The notes: generated from the sequence alone by a model not told the origin. A stretch of DNA of 62,000 nt from Symbiodinium natans (GCA_905221605.1 CAJNDS010002130.1:500001-562000); one strand, 5' to 3'. Positions 40,228 through 49,108 are shown, counted from the stretch's first letter. Made by a program: numbers and translations.

Positions 40228-40365
40228 CATCCTCGGAATGTCAGGAACTTCGCCTGCCCGAAAGCCCCACTGCCCGAACCCGAAAGCCAGGCGCTCAATG
40301 ACCCAGGGGTGCAAAGCGCCTTGCTCACAGCTGCCAAGGCCGGCTGGAAGCTGATACGGTCCTAG
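40228..40365 (+). CDS. Candidate terminal exon
   Basis: CTTGATTCCAG acceptor, then 45 codons HPRNVRNFACPKAPLPEPES... ending TAAKAGWKLIRS and TAG. Balanced composition and a good acceptor. Minus-strand frames overlap. Confidence 0.45.
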   Translation, partial: HPRNVRNFACPKAPLPEPESQALNDPGVQSALLTAAKAGWKLIRS

Positions 40366-40522
40366 AGCCGAAAAATTCTGAGCCACACCTGGGTGGGGGG
40401 TAGTTGTCAAGCCGCTCAGCTGTGCGCCTGGGTTTGGGGGGTGACATAGGGCTGTGGGTCTTGGGGTTTCAGGATGTTTCAGGGCTCCTAGGACTTTAGG
40501 CCTTTAGGGTTTAGGGCTTGGG

Positions 40523-40732
40523 GGCCCGTACATCTTCCCTCCACAAGACTCGTATGCGGAACGAATGCTGACCATCTGGCAAAGGAGAGCGGCGAAGAGA
40601 TTTTCAGCGTGGTCCGCACTCAGGCGGGCACTCAGGGTTTCCCCTTGGCTTGGCCGTAAAGAGGTTGCTCTAGTTGAAGTCTTGAAGCTTTTTGGCATTA
40701 GAGATGCAGCTCAAACCCCTGAGAGAATCTAG
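40523..40732 (+). CDS. Candidate exon, 69 codons
   Basis: Contains YAERMLTIWQRRAAKRFSAW, SALRRALRVSPWLGRKEVAL and VEVLKLFGIRDAAQ before TAG. Strongly helical, Arg/Ala/Leu-rich. Preceded by heptamers at 40504. No family recognised. Confidence 0.5.
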   Translation, partial: GPYIFPPQDSYAERMLTIWQRRAAKRFSAWSALRRALRVSPWLGRKEVALVEVLKLFGIRDAAQTPERI

Positions 40733-40759
40733 AATCTTGGAAAGTAGCTCCTTCTTCAG

Positions 40760-40866
40760 GGTTTCATACAACTTCCTAATCATATCGCAAAATGCAAGAT
40801 CGCTGCTGGGCCGCCACTCCATCACGGACATGTGGGCAGTTCTCCTGAATCATGGTCCCTTCTTAG
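40760..40866 (+). CDS. Candidate internal exon
   Basis: CTTCTTCAG acceptor, 35 codons (SYNFLIISQNARSLLGRHSI...), then TTAG-GTACCC donor shortly before a family D introner. Confidence 0.45.
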
Positions 40867-40898
40867 GTACCCAACATATATAATATGTAGGATCCGCA

Positions 40899-41001
40899 TT
40901 GGGATGTTCCCCCTTAAACCAACAGTCCTTCAGAGGGATGATAGTAACACCCCTATTATAATCCCCATTAAGGACCGTTGGTATAAGGGGGGTCATCCAA
41001 G
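40899..41001 (+). mobile_element. Introner-like element, family D (intact reference copy)
   Basis: Left TTGGGATGTTCCCCCTTA, right TAAGGGGGGTCATCCAAG. A second internal inverted pair, ACAGTCCTT / AAGGACCGT, sits inside the outer one. No heptamers inside, unlike the 3.83- and 43.89-kb copies. Confidence 0.6.
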
Positions 41002-41070
41002 GTCCACATGAAAAAGTTAGGGCACCTTCCGTGTGGCAAGTTGGGTTCGGCACGAGTGCCGTACTTGGAG
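41002..41070 (+). CDS. Candidate exon sandwiched between two introners
   Basis: Exactly 69 nt between the family D right end and the family C left end; reads as 23 codons (VHMKKLGHLPCGKLGSARVP...). A second frame is also open. Best single case of exon between two different introner families. Confidence 0.45.
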
Positions 41071-41332
41071 GTTCATGGTACTTCTGAACCAGGTGCAACT
41101 TTCCTTCTAACCCACTTACAAGCCCCTTAAGTGCCCCAATATGGTTGCAAGTACAGCCATAAGTACAGTTATAAGTACAGTTATAAGTACAGTCATTATG
41201 GCTATAAGTACAGTTATAGGTACAGTTATAAGTACTGTTAAAAGTACTGTTATAAGTACAGTTATAAGTACTGTTATCAATACTGTTATAAGTACAGTTA
41301 TAATTGGTGAATAAGTACCATGAAGATCCGAG
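41071..41332 (+). mobile_element. Introner-like element, family C, with ATAAGTACAGTT minisatellite
   Basis: CTTGGAG-GTTCATGGTACTT at the left and AAGTACCATGAAGATCCGAG at the right. The middle (41150-41300) is a 12-bp ATAAGTACAGTT repeat of about 11 units, an internal expansion not seen in the 4-kb copies. Confidence 0.65.
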
Positions 41333-41425
41333 CGTGGCCGAGGTGACAGCCTGGGCCCAGGATCCACAGGCGCAGGCGCGGGCCAAGGCCGAAGTGCATG
41401 CGGGAAGAAGCCTGCAGGGGAGGCC
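41333..41425 (+). CDS. Candidate exon after family C introner
   Basis: Open as AEVTAWAQDPQAQARAKAEV in one frame and as a Gly-rich peptide in another; ends at a TTTAGGG array. The first frame does not join in phase to the exon at 41002-41070 with the simplest borders. Confidence 0.35.
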
Positions 41426-41487
41426 CTTAGGGTTTAGGGTTTAGGGTTTAGGGTTTAGGGTTACCCCTACAGGGGAGGTATTTTGGG

Positions 41488-41612
41488 GTACTTTATGTGT
41501 TCCCTTGTTGGGGTTAACTTACAGGGTAGTTCATATTTCCCTCGTGGGGTTTAAGAGGATCATGTTCAGGTCTATTTTTCCGAGGGTTTCAGGTTTTCAA
41601 GGGCCATCCTAG
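41488..41612 (+). mobile_element. Introner-like element, family H
   Basis: GTACTTTATGTGTTCCCTTG ... CAAGGGCCATCCTAG with GT...AG borders. Matches 22383 and 44192 copies; a diverged relative ends at 48319. Confidence 0.5.
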
Positions 41613-41750
41613 GCGAAGCAGAGCCGGCACGAAAAGCCAGCACTTGCATGGCCTGATCCCTTCTTTGGGCCAGGAGATCGCCCGACAAGCTGCCGCCACA
41701 GCTGGGCAGGCCAGGCTCCCATGCTCAGGCGTGATCACCCTAATCCCTAA
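41613..41750 (+). CDS. Candidate terminal exon after family H introner
   Basis: Starts directly after CCATCCTAG. 45 codons plus TAA: AKQSRHEKPALAWPDPFFGP..., ending QAPMLRRDHPNP. Function unknown. Confidence 0.45.
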   Translation, partial: AKQSRHEKPALAWPDPFFGPGDRPTSCRHSWAGQAPMLRRDHPNP

Positions 41751-42435
41751 ACCCTATAAACTCTAAACCCTATAAACTCTAAACCCTAAACCCAAATCCT
41801 AAGCCCTAAGCCCTAAACCCTAAACCCTCAACCCTAAACCCGAAACCCGAAACCCGGAACCCGAAACCCTTACCAGTGTAGGGATCAGATAAGTTTAGCT
41901 TGAAGCTCAAGACCTTGGTCCGGGTCTCGCATCCTCATAAACCCCCCCCTGTTATAAGTAGAGTTATAGGAGCCTTAATGTTGAGTTATGGGATCCTAAC
42001 TTGGAGTTATAAGTCCCTTAGCTATGGTTAGGTGGTTGCAGTCCTTGTCCTGACCCCAAGGTCCTGCTGAGTATGATTTGGAACCAAAACGCTTACATTG
42101 AGTCCCAGACCCTGAACCCTGCTTTTCTTTTTCCTGTGCTTCAAAGATTCAGAAGCCAGGCCTTCAACCAAGCCGGGCAGATGTTCGCGGAGCCTTGGCC
42201 CGTGATGTCTAGTTGAGGGCTTCCGGTGGAGGGATCCTAGTTGAGGGCTTCCAGGAGGTTTCCGTGCAGTTGCGTCAGGAGCGAGCGAACACGTTCTGCT
42301 GTAGCATGCCTCATCCTCATGCTGACTGGCTTGAAGTTCACAAGCTACCCAAGCTTCCCAAGGCTTTGCAAACTTGCCTGCTTGCAAGCATCCCAAGGCC
42401 TGCCATTTTCTTGGCTCGGAGTGAGCTTACGCAGC

Positions 42436-42485
42436 CCCCCCCCCCCCCCCCCCCCCCCCCCCCCACGCCCCCCCCAAAAAAAAAA
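42436..42485. repeat. Poly-C / poly-A tract
   Basis: A run of over 30 C followed by CGCCCCCCC and A9. Confidence 0.95.
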
Positions 42486-42593
42486 CGACCAGTAGCAACA
42501 AAGCCGCAGATGCCCCCCCCAAGCGGTTCTCAACAGCCGAACGAAGCACGTGCGAAGCGCGCCCAGCTCCCTCCTCAGCCACGCCAAGCTCAC

Positions 42594-42875
42594 CCTAAAC
42601 CCTGAACCCTAAACCCTAAACCCTAAACCCTAAACCCTAAACCCTAAACCCTAAACCCTAAACCCTAAACCAGGATCAGATTGCGCAGGGCCCAGCCGGA
42701 CTCCGCCTCCTGGCCTTTGCGGCGGCTGCCACGCAACCGCGCTGCAGTCGGGTGTCAAACCCTAAACCCTAAACCCTAAACCCTAAACCCTAAACCCTAA
42801 ACCCTAAACCCTAAACCCTAAACCCTAAACCCTAAACCCTAAACCCTAAACCCTAAACCCTCAACCCTCAACCCT
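42594..42875. repeat. Two CCCTAAA arrays with an 85-bp unique island
   Basis: Arrays at 42594-42671 and 42757-42875 (the second ends in CCCTCAA units). The island 42672-42756 is open (AQGPAGLRLLAFAAAATQPR) and GC-rich, like a single exon inside a huge heptamer intron. Confidence 0.9.
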
Positions 42876-42914
42876 CAACCCTCAGCCCATCTCAGCTCCT
42901 CTTCTTTTGCAGTC

Positions 42915-43033
42915 AGAATAATTACTCTAATACTATTGTCTTAAAATCCCTTTTCTGATTATACTATGAACCCCCCCCCCCCCCCCCCCCCCCGAAACCC
43001 TATTCCAATTATTTAGGCCCCTATATTACCCTA
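42915..43033 (+). mobile_element. Family F element with poly-C insert
   Basis: AGAATAATTACTCTAATACT at left; a 26-C run in the middle; CCCTATTCCAATTATTTAGG then CCCCTATATTA at right. Confidence 0.45.
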
Positions 43034-43652
43034 GCAGGAGCATGCTTCTCATGTCATACGACAGATCATGAGGTACACCCTGGAACGGGAAATGCATCTC
43101 TCTCCTCAAACCTGCACCTAGGAAGATCTTGAGCCCAAGAGGCCGAGTGAAACGGGATTGAAGACTCATCGGTGGCTTTGGAAGGGCCTAAACCCTAAAC
43201 CCTAAACCCTAAACTCAAGGCCTAGGCCGCCCCCCTACAGTTGGAGGGCGGTGCCTGAGCCCCTCGACGCCCGCCCCCAACAGCTCGGAGGTCGGTAGCA
43301 CCCACGATAGGCCCAGTACCGGAGCACGTCCAGTACTGGTCCCCTATCCCGCCTTGGTTTCCTGGTCCCCTGACCTTGGCCCGACCCTCCCCACCACCAG
43401 CCGGCCTCAAGCCTTTTCTTGGCTGAAAGTGGCCATCGGTGACGGAAAGGTTTTTTTTGAAAGTAAACGATTGTCATGAGTTTGAGCCTAAACCCTAAAA
43501 GGAATAGGTTTGGGTGGTTTTGCCGCCTCGAACGGCGTGGGGTGGGAGAAAAGAATAAGCACAATCGGGCCAGAGCTGCTCTTCGCACCTGACGAGGCAT
43601 TCGGGCCTCTGCTGCATCCTGACCTTCACAGCATCTACGCCCCAAAACCCAA

Positions 43653-43790
43653 AACCCTAAACCCTAAACCCTAAACCCTAAACCCTAAACCCTAAGCCCT
43701 AAGCCCTAAACCCAAAACCCTAAGCCCTAAGCCCTAAGCCCAAAACCCGAAACCCTAAGCCCGAAACCCTAAACCCTGAACCCTGCTCTG
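43653..43790. repeat. CCCTAAA array with CCCTAAGC and CCCAAAA variants
   Basis: About six perfect units then mixed CCCTAAG, CCCAAAA, CCCGAAA units. Confidence 0.9.
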
Positions 43791-43893
43791 TCTGATTCCG
43801 ACTCGGGGGCCCGGATGCACGAGGGCAGCAGCAGATCCTTCAGGAAGTTGGTGTGCCAAGCTCCTCAAAACACGCACTTGCCAGCCACATCTT

Positions 43894-44053
43894 GGGATGT
43901 TCCCCCTTATACTAACCGTCTTTAATGGAGTTTAGGGTTTAGGTTTAGGGTTTAGGGTTTAGGGTTTATGGTTTAGGGTAACAGTCCTTGAAAGGGATGA
44001 TAGCAGGGGCTACTAGAATCCCTAATCAGGACTGTTACTACAACGGGGGGCGT
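43894..44053 (+). mobile_element. Introner-like element, family D, with heptamer insert
   Basis: GGGATGTTCCCCCTTATACT at left, GGGGGGCGTGCC at right. A TTTAGGG array (43928-43979) lies between GTCTTTAATGGA and AACAGTCCTT, splitting sequence that is continuous in the 40.9-kb copy. Confidence 0.6.
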
Positions 44054-44170
44054 GCCAACCCATATCCACTGCAGTTGATGTCTCCTGGACTGAGATCCTT
44101 GGCAGTGTGCGTCCTGGAGCTGATGAGCGTGGAGAGCCAGGGTCTTGGTTCTTGGGGCCGGAGGGGTTAA
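44054..44170 (+). CDS. Candidate terminal exon after family D introner
   Basis: 38 codons plus TAA: ANPYPLQLMSPGLRSLAVCV then LELMSVESQGLGSWGRRG. An exon-like segment (43795-43893) also lies upstream of the introner. Confidence 0.45.
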   Translation, partial: ANPYPLQLMSPGLRSLAVCVLELMSVESQGLGSWGRRG

Positions 44171-44191
44171 GAGCTAAGTAGGCAATTAAGG

Positions 44192-44271
44192 GTATGTTAC
44201 ATTTTCCCTTATTGGGTTCAAGAGGGTCATAGTTAGGATCATTTTTCAGAGGGTTTTAAGGGCCATCCTAG
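44192..44271 (+). mobile_element. Introner-like element, family H
   Basis: GTATGTTACATTTTCCCTTA ... AAGGGCCATCCTAG, 80 bp, the shortest copy and without heptamers. Confidence 0.5.
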
Positions 44272-44486
44272 AGGATAAGAAGCAGGCGGAGAGCTGCAGG
44301 AAGATTCAGACCGTGCGAGCAGAGATCTGCAGATCCTGACATAGCAGCCCCCAACCACCAGGACCCCATGTCCCAAACCCTCCAGCCCTACACTCCAAGC
44401 CCGAAGCCCTTTCTTTGACGAGGTGTCCTCACGGGGCCGGCAAGATGGGCCGCCAGTCTGACACCGTTTGACTGGACTTGTGGGTT

Positions 44487-44570
44487 CAGGGTTCAGGGTT
44501 CAGGGTTTAGGGTTTAGGGTTTAGGGTTTAGGGTTTAGGGTTTAGGGTTTAGGGCTTAGGGTTTAGGGTT
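44487..44570. repeat. GGGTTCA then TTTAGGG array
   Basis: Three GGGTTCA units lead into about nine TTTAGGG units. Confidence 0.95.
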
Positions 44571-44707
44571 CCAAGTTCAACCCCAACCCCGGAGTCATCA
44601 CACCATGCAGTGTCGGAGTTGCGAGTTAGGGGGATGCAGGATCGCACGCATCTTCATGGGCAGATGTTTCTCTGCGACCTTCAGCGAAGGTGATCTCGGG
44701 CTTTCAG

Positions 44708-44890
44708 GGCATTTTCGCTGTGACGACCATGCTCTTCGAGATGCCAGCAGACTGGGTTGCCATGGTTCCAGGGGTTACCCACTACCAGGAGCGCTGTGCG
44801 GTTGAGCCGGGGTCCCAAACCCCGATCCGCTTAATCTTCCTTGTCATGTACCCCCCCGCCCCCCCTGGCCCCCTAAACCCTATACCTTAA
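44708..44890 (+). CDS. Candidate exon, ~55 codons
   Basis: CTTTCAG acceptor, then GIFAVTTMLFEMPADWVAMV, PGVTHYQERCAVEPG and a hydrophobic IRLIFLVMYPP. Ends in heptamer variants at about 44875. Possibly a membrane protein segment. Confidence 0.45.
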   Translation, partial: GIFAVTTMLFEMPADWVAMVPGVTHYQERCAVEPGSQTPIRLIFLVMYPPAPPGPLNPIP

Positions 44891-44978
44891 ACCCTGATCC
44901 CGAAACCCTAAACCCTAAACTCGTTGAGGAATCTACAGGCTCTTGTTCTGAGATACTTCAACCCCTCGCGTGCTGCAG

Positions 44979-45067
44979 GACCTCATCATAGATGAGGCGA
45001 AGTTCATGACTCGAGCTGGAGGCAAGACTGGGCAACATAGGGCATCAGCCGATTGTGGAGAATGTAG
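44979..45067 (+). CDS. Candidate internal exon before a family F element
   Basis: GTGCTGCAG acceptor, then DLIIDEAKFMTRAGGKTGQH...; ends TGTAG at the start of an inverted family F element. Confidence 0.5.
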
Positions 45068-45178
45068 GGCCTGAATAATTAGAATAGGGCTTTGGGAGTT
45101 TTGGGGATTTTTGTAGTCGGTTTATAGACTGACCATAAGGGAATACTATTAGTAATTCTTCCGACCCCAAGAGTAGAC
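45068..45178 (-). mobile_element. Family F element in reverse orientation
   Basis: GGCCTGAATAATTAGAATAG ... ACTATTAGTAATTCTTCCGA: reverse complement of the layout at 20347 and 42915. Shows the family inserts in both orientations. Confidence 0.5.
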
Positions 45179-45185
45179 AGGACAG

Positions 45186-45344
45186 GTCTTGAGCCAAGGC
45201 ATCGGTAGTAAAAACTTGCAGAGGATCCTGCGGCATGTTGCAGCTGGGTTGGCCGACCGTCAGGCAGAGGCCTGTTCTACATTTTCCAGGGTGCGATTTG
45301 GGCATCTTGCCGGCATTCAAGCAGGGAGAAGAATTGCAGACTGA
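45186..45344 (+). CDS. Candidate terminal exon after family F element
   Basis: 52 codons plus TGA: VLSQGIGSKNLQRILRHVAA, GLADRQAEACSTFSRVRFGH, ending AGRRIAD. With 44979-45067 it gives an exon-introner-exon arrangement. A minus-strand frame overlaps. Function unknown. Confidence 0.5.
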   Translation, partial: VLSQGIGSKNLQRILRHVAAGLADRQAEACSTFSRVRFGHLAGIQAGRRIAD

Positions 45345-45501
45345 AACCCTAATCCTGATGGTTCCAAGAACTCCACAAGACTCCAAACACTGAACCAACA
45401 AACCCTAAACCCAAAACCCAAAACCCTAAACTCCAAACCCTAAACCCGAAACCCGAAACCCTAAACCCTAAACACGAAAGACGAAGCCCTCACCTCCCTA
45501 G

Positions 45502-45609
45502 GCCTCCTTCGCTTCGCTGGTGTCCCTGGTGCACCTGGCAGCGGCTGCTGCGATGCTGCTGGTGGGTACACTCCACGTGCTGATGCAGCCTCTTGTGCTT
45601 GTCATCTAG
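45502..45609 (+). CDS. Candidate terminal exon with membrane helix
   Basis: CACCTCCCTAG acceptor, then 35 codons of hydrophobic sequence (ASLVSLVHLAAAAAMLLVGT, LHVLMQPLVLVI) to TAG: a predicted C-terminal transmembrane segment. Confidence 0.45.
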   Translation, partial: ASFASLVSLVHLAAAAAMLLVGTLHVLMQPLVLVI

Positions 45610-46083
45610 CTCTTGGCTAGTACTTAGTAGGGTTTAGGGTTTAGGGTTCCGGGTTTAGGTTCGTAGGGTTAGCAGGATTGGGAGGGCTGGACCCCCAAAA
45701 ATTAAGAAATTACGGGGCTGGATTTCTTTGTGGAGTAAATGACATGAGTTCGGCAAGTAGCTAAATACAAGGGGGCTTTTACGCTCACCCATCATAGGCA
45801 TTTTACTTCTCTCCCTCTCTCTCTCAGTTACGCCTTCTTCTGTTAGCATAACAGACACTTCCAAGGGAAAGAAATGAGTTCAAGCGCGAGCACAATCAAT
45901 TAAAACGTGTGAAGGACGAGATAAAGAATGACGTTCACGGGCGCTTGAAATTCCTTTTGTTCCCGCATTTAATGATTAAAGGCCACAAGGCCTTTAAATT
46001 AAATCTGTTGACCAAAAAAGAACATACGCAACTGAGTAAATTCAAGGTTTATTTTGGTCGCGGGCACTAGTGTTATGTGCATT

Positions 46084-47249
46084 GCGGGCGCCTGGGGGGG
46101 TGCACATTTCGCCCGAAGACCGAAGACACATTTTGAAGACACATGGGGTTGAGGACCCCGGCCCTCCAGAGCAGACAGCGAAGACACGTGGGCGTCAGCA
46201 GACACATGTCAGGCGCAGACAGCGAAGACACGTGGGCGTCTGAAGACACATTCCCAGCGAAGACACGTGGCGTCGGGAATCCCGTCTGAAGAAAGTGGGC
46301 GTCAGAAGACACTTTTACCAGAATACGTAGAGCCGAGGCTAAGACCACTCAAATAGGTGGGGACAGCGCCTCCTATGCAGTGAAGACAAACAGTGTCGCG
46401 AAGATACTTCCCGCAGCCAGGTCCGGTGAAGACCCCCAGCGTCGCGAAGACACGTGGGCTAGCGAAGACACCTTCCGTGGCGTCGCGAAGACACATGGGC
46501 AAGTGAAGACACTTCCCGAAGACAGGTCCAGCGAAGACACGTGGCGTCGCGAAGACACTTCCTGCAGACAGCTCCCCATCCCCCCCCCCCCCCCCGCACG
46601 CGCGCGCGCGCGGAGCCAAGCTCGTCAAACCTGAACACTTCCTAAATAGGCCTCAGCTTTGATATTCCATATTCTTTACAATTGCGCTAGGATGTACTGT
46701 GTTTATGCAGAACGTGGCGTCGCAACGTGGCGTTACTGGCTTTATGTGGCGTCGCTGAGCCACTTGGCGTCACTGGACGTGGCGTCGAAACGTGGCGTCA
46801 CTGCCTTATGTGGCGTCACGCAGACACGTGGGGTCGCAGAACCTGGCGTCAGAACGTGGCGTCACAGACTCACGTGGCGTCACTGAGCCACCTGGCGGCG
46901 CCGGATCGGGCATCAAAACGTGGCGTCACTGGCTCACGTGGCATTATATAGACCCCCCAGGGTCAGATTCCGACGACAAAAAAACGCTGGCCGTGGGTGA
47001 GTCTTCACCGTACGTGGCGTCAGTACGTGGCGTCAGAAGCTTACGTGGCGTCAGGACCCCGCGTGTCGTCAAACCAGGTGGCGTCAAAACGTGGCGTCAG
47101 GCGTCACGCGCAGACGTGGCGTCACGGGACGTGGCGTCACGGGACGTGGCGTCAGTACGTGGCGTCAGGGGGTCAGGGTCTGGACAGAACGTGTCGTCAA
47201 AACGTGTCTTCAGGCGTCGGGCGAAATGCGCACCCCCATGGGCGCCCGC
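46084..47249. mobile_element. 1.17-kb TIR block of GAAGACAC / GTGGCGTC repeats
   Basis: 46084-46116 (GCGGGCGCCTGG...CATTTCGCCCGA) pairs with 47217-47249 in inverse with about four mismatches. The left arm is filled with GAAGACAC(GTGGCGTC) units, the right arm with ACGTGGCGTCA units; the right motif's complement GACGCCAC differs from GAAGACAC at two positions, so the arms are diverged inverted satellites. Long + frames (e.g. 171 codons) are translations of the repeat. Confidence 0.65.
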
Positions 47250-47333
47250 CCTGTTATATTCTATTTCATGCGTTTACGAAAGGTCGTGTAAACTTCGAAA
47301 AAACTAGTTCGCGAACACTTTAATGCAGAATTC

Positions 47334-47591
47334 ATGGCCCGGGAGTCTTTTCTCAATTTAAGAGAGGGGGTGGATTCCGCAAATTTCAACATTGACGGGG
47401 TGGATTTCCCGAGCTTGAGCGGTCCTAAGCAGTTCTGTCACTGCAAGCTCAAACTGACCTGGGTAGTCTTTCCACAGCAGATTGCGAGGCAGGGCAACAT
47501 GTTAGGCTGCTTAGCCGGGGGCCTTGTCCGAGGACACCCGTTGTGGCTGCGCTCGAGACCCTGCACTCTACTTACACCCCCGAAACCCTAA
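47334..47591 (+). CDS. Open frame of 85 codons with ATG
   Basis: TTCATGG start context; begins MARESFLNLREGVDSANFNI, then DFPSLSGPKQFCHCKLKLTW and QQIARQGNMLGCLAGGLVRG; the last ~10 codons are heptamer-derived, so an exon would end near 47560. Good composition. It is the first gene-like segment after the 1.17-kb block. Function unknown. Confidence 0.5.
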   Translation: MARESFLNLREGVDSANFNIDGVDFPSLSGPKQFCHCKLKLTWVVFPQQIARQGNMLGCLAGGLVRGHPLWLRSRPCTLLTPPKP

Positions 47592-47819
47592 ACCCTAGCC
47601 CCTAACCCCTAAACCCTAAACCTTCAACCCTAAACCCCAAGCGCTTTAGGGATGGTGCCAAGCTGGGCAAACTTCTTGGGTATTCTGGGTCGCTGAATCA
47701 CCGCGCCAGGAGCTTTTAATCAAAGCATGGGCCCACTTGGCAGCTCTTTTGGCTTAGCAAGTCTTCTCCGTATCCCGCCAGAAACCCTCTTATAATCCCC
47801 ATAACCCAGCAGCTTACTA

Positions 47820-47998
47820 ACACCCTAAACCCTAAACCCTAAACCCTAAACCCTAAACCCTAAACCCTAAACCCTAAACCCTAAACCCTAAACCCTAAAC
47901 CCTGAACCCTGAACCCTGAACCCTGAACCCTAAACCCTAAACCCTAAACCCTAAACCCGAAACCCTAAACCCTAAACCCCAAACCCCAAACCCCAAAC
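47820..47998. repeat. CCCTAAA array with CCCTGAA and CCCCAAA blocks
   Basis: About 11 CCCTAAA, four CCCTGAA, more CCCTAAA, then CCCCAAA units. Confidence 0.95.
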
Positions 47999-48001
47999 AC
48001 C

Positions 48002-48168
48002 TTACCTACTAAGCCAAAAGGGCTTCCAAGCACGGTGAGGTTCGGCATCATGCCCCAGAATTTGGTGGAAAAGATCAGGGAGAAGACGCTCGGCCGTGGC
48101 TCGGGGGGGGCGAGGGGGGCTCCAGGAGAAGCTGCCATGATGGCCCTGGGGATGTGTCATACAAACCC
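48002..48168 (+). CDS. Candidate exon isolated between heptamer arrays
   Basis: 55 open codons: LPTKPKGLPSTVRFGIMPQN then LVEKIREKTLGRGS and a Gly/Ala-rich end. CCCTAAA-type arrays on both sides. Function unknown. Confidence 0.5.
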
Positions 48169-48430
48169 TAAACCCTAAACCCTCAACCCTCAACCCTCAA
48201 CCCTCAACCCTAAACCCTAAACCCGCCCTAAACCCTAAACCCTAAACCCTTATTTGGGTTTAAGAGGATCGTAGCTTTAGAAATAAATATGTTTAAAAGG
48301 ATTTGAGGAGACACCCTAGGCTCAGCTTTCGCATCCTGGTCTTTTGCTTGGCTGTCGTTTGACACTAGGGTATAGGGTTTAGGGTTTAGGGTTTCGGTTT
48401 CGGGTTTAGGGTTTTTAGGGCTTAGGGTTT

Positions 48431-48532
48431 GTATCGATGTTATTCAGGGAGCGGCGAGCTGTTCTGTCGTGGAGGTTCCTTTTCCAAGGTTTGCCGCTGT
48501 CGCGAAGCTTGAACTTGCGCAAGTCGGGGTAA
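48431..48532 (+). CDS. Candidate terminal exon
   Basis: 33 codons plus TAA: VSMLFRERRAVLSWRFLFQG..., basic and hydrophobic. Follows TTTAGGG units. Confidence 0.35.
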   Translation, partial: VSMLFRERRAVLSWRFLFQGLPLSRSLNLRKSG

Positions 48533-48829
48533 CACCCACACCTCTTTTTCGACAAAGGTGGGCATCCATATCTTGAGGGGTATTCCCAGCCCTCGCCCTG
48601 TCACCCATCCTGCCTACACCCTAACCCTAATCCCTCCCCCTCTTACAATGTCTCGTGCCCAGGACGGCCTATGGCGGGTACTCTCCGGTGTCCCAACATG
48701 ACACGTGAACCGCAGAGTAGAGAGGCTGGGGCTTGTAACCAGATGGGTTTGTGATCGAACTTCAGATAGGATGTCTTACACATTAGTTGAGATCAAGGGC
48801 CCCCAGGTGTCTCTTCACATGAAACAGTG

Positions 48830-48907
48830 ATGAGCCTCAGGCGAACCCACGCCCTCTTGACAGTTCGTAGACTTGCCGGCGCGCGGCAATGGCGCCGACT
48901 GAGCTGA
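48830..48907 (+). CDS. Short ATG frame, presequence-like
   Basis: MSLRRTHALLTVRRLAGARQ... to TGA: Arg/Leu/Ser-rich without acidic residues, as in mitochondrial presequences (inference from composition only). Could be a first exon. Confidence 0.3.
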   Translation: MSLRRTHALLTVRRLAGARQWRRLS

Positions 48908-49108
48908 CATAGCTGGGCATTATAATCTTCCAAGGAACCGCTACGCAAGCTGCATGATCAATCACCCCCCAAGCCCGAAGGCGTAGAAAACCCCCCATAT
49001 GGTCAGTTCTCTTAAAGTGTGGCCCCTTTTTGGGTACCCTAACTTATGATAAGGACCTAACAAAAGGACCATCCTTTCGAGAGAAGCGACCCTACATGAC
49101 TCCGGCCC

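Noticed and set aside
40850-41386. 178-codon minus-strand frame
   Set aside because: It runs through two introner elements and the ATAAGTACAGTT minisatellite, giving an NxTY repeat; not a gene.
42395-42425. CCATTTTCTTGGCTCGG as a relic dinoflagellate spliced leader
   Set aside because: Only a partial match with an insertion; no tandem leader relics and no gene start next to it.
46792-47323. 171-codon frame with TWRH/RGVT-type peptide repeats
   Set aside because: Encoded by ACGTGGCGTCA units in all three frames; the TIR structure explains the region better than a gene.
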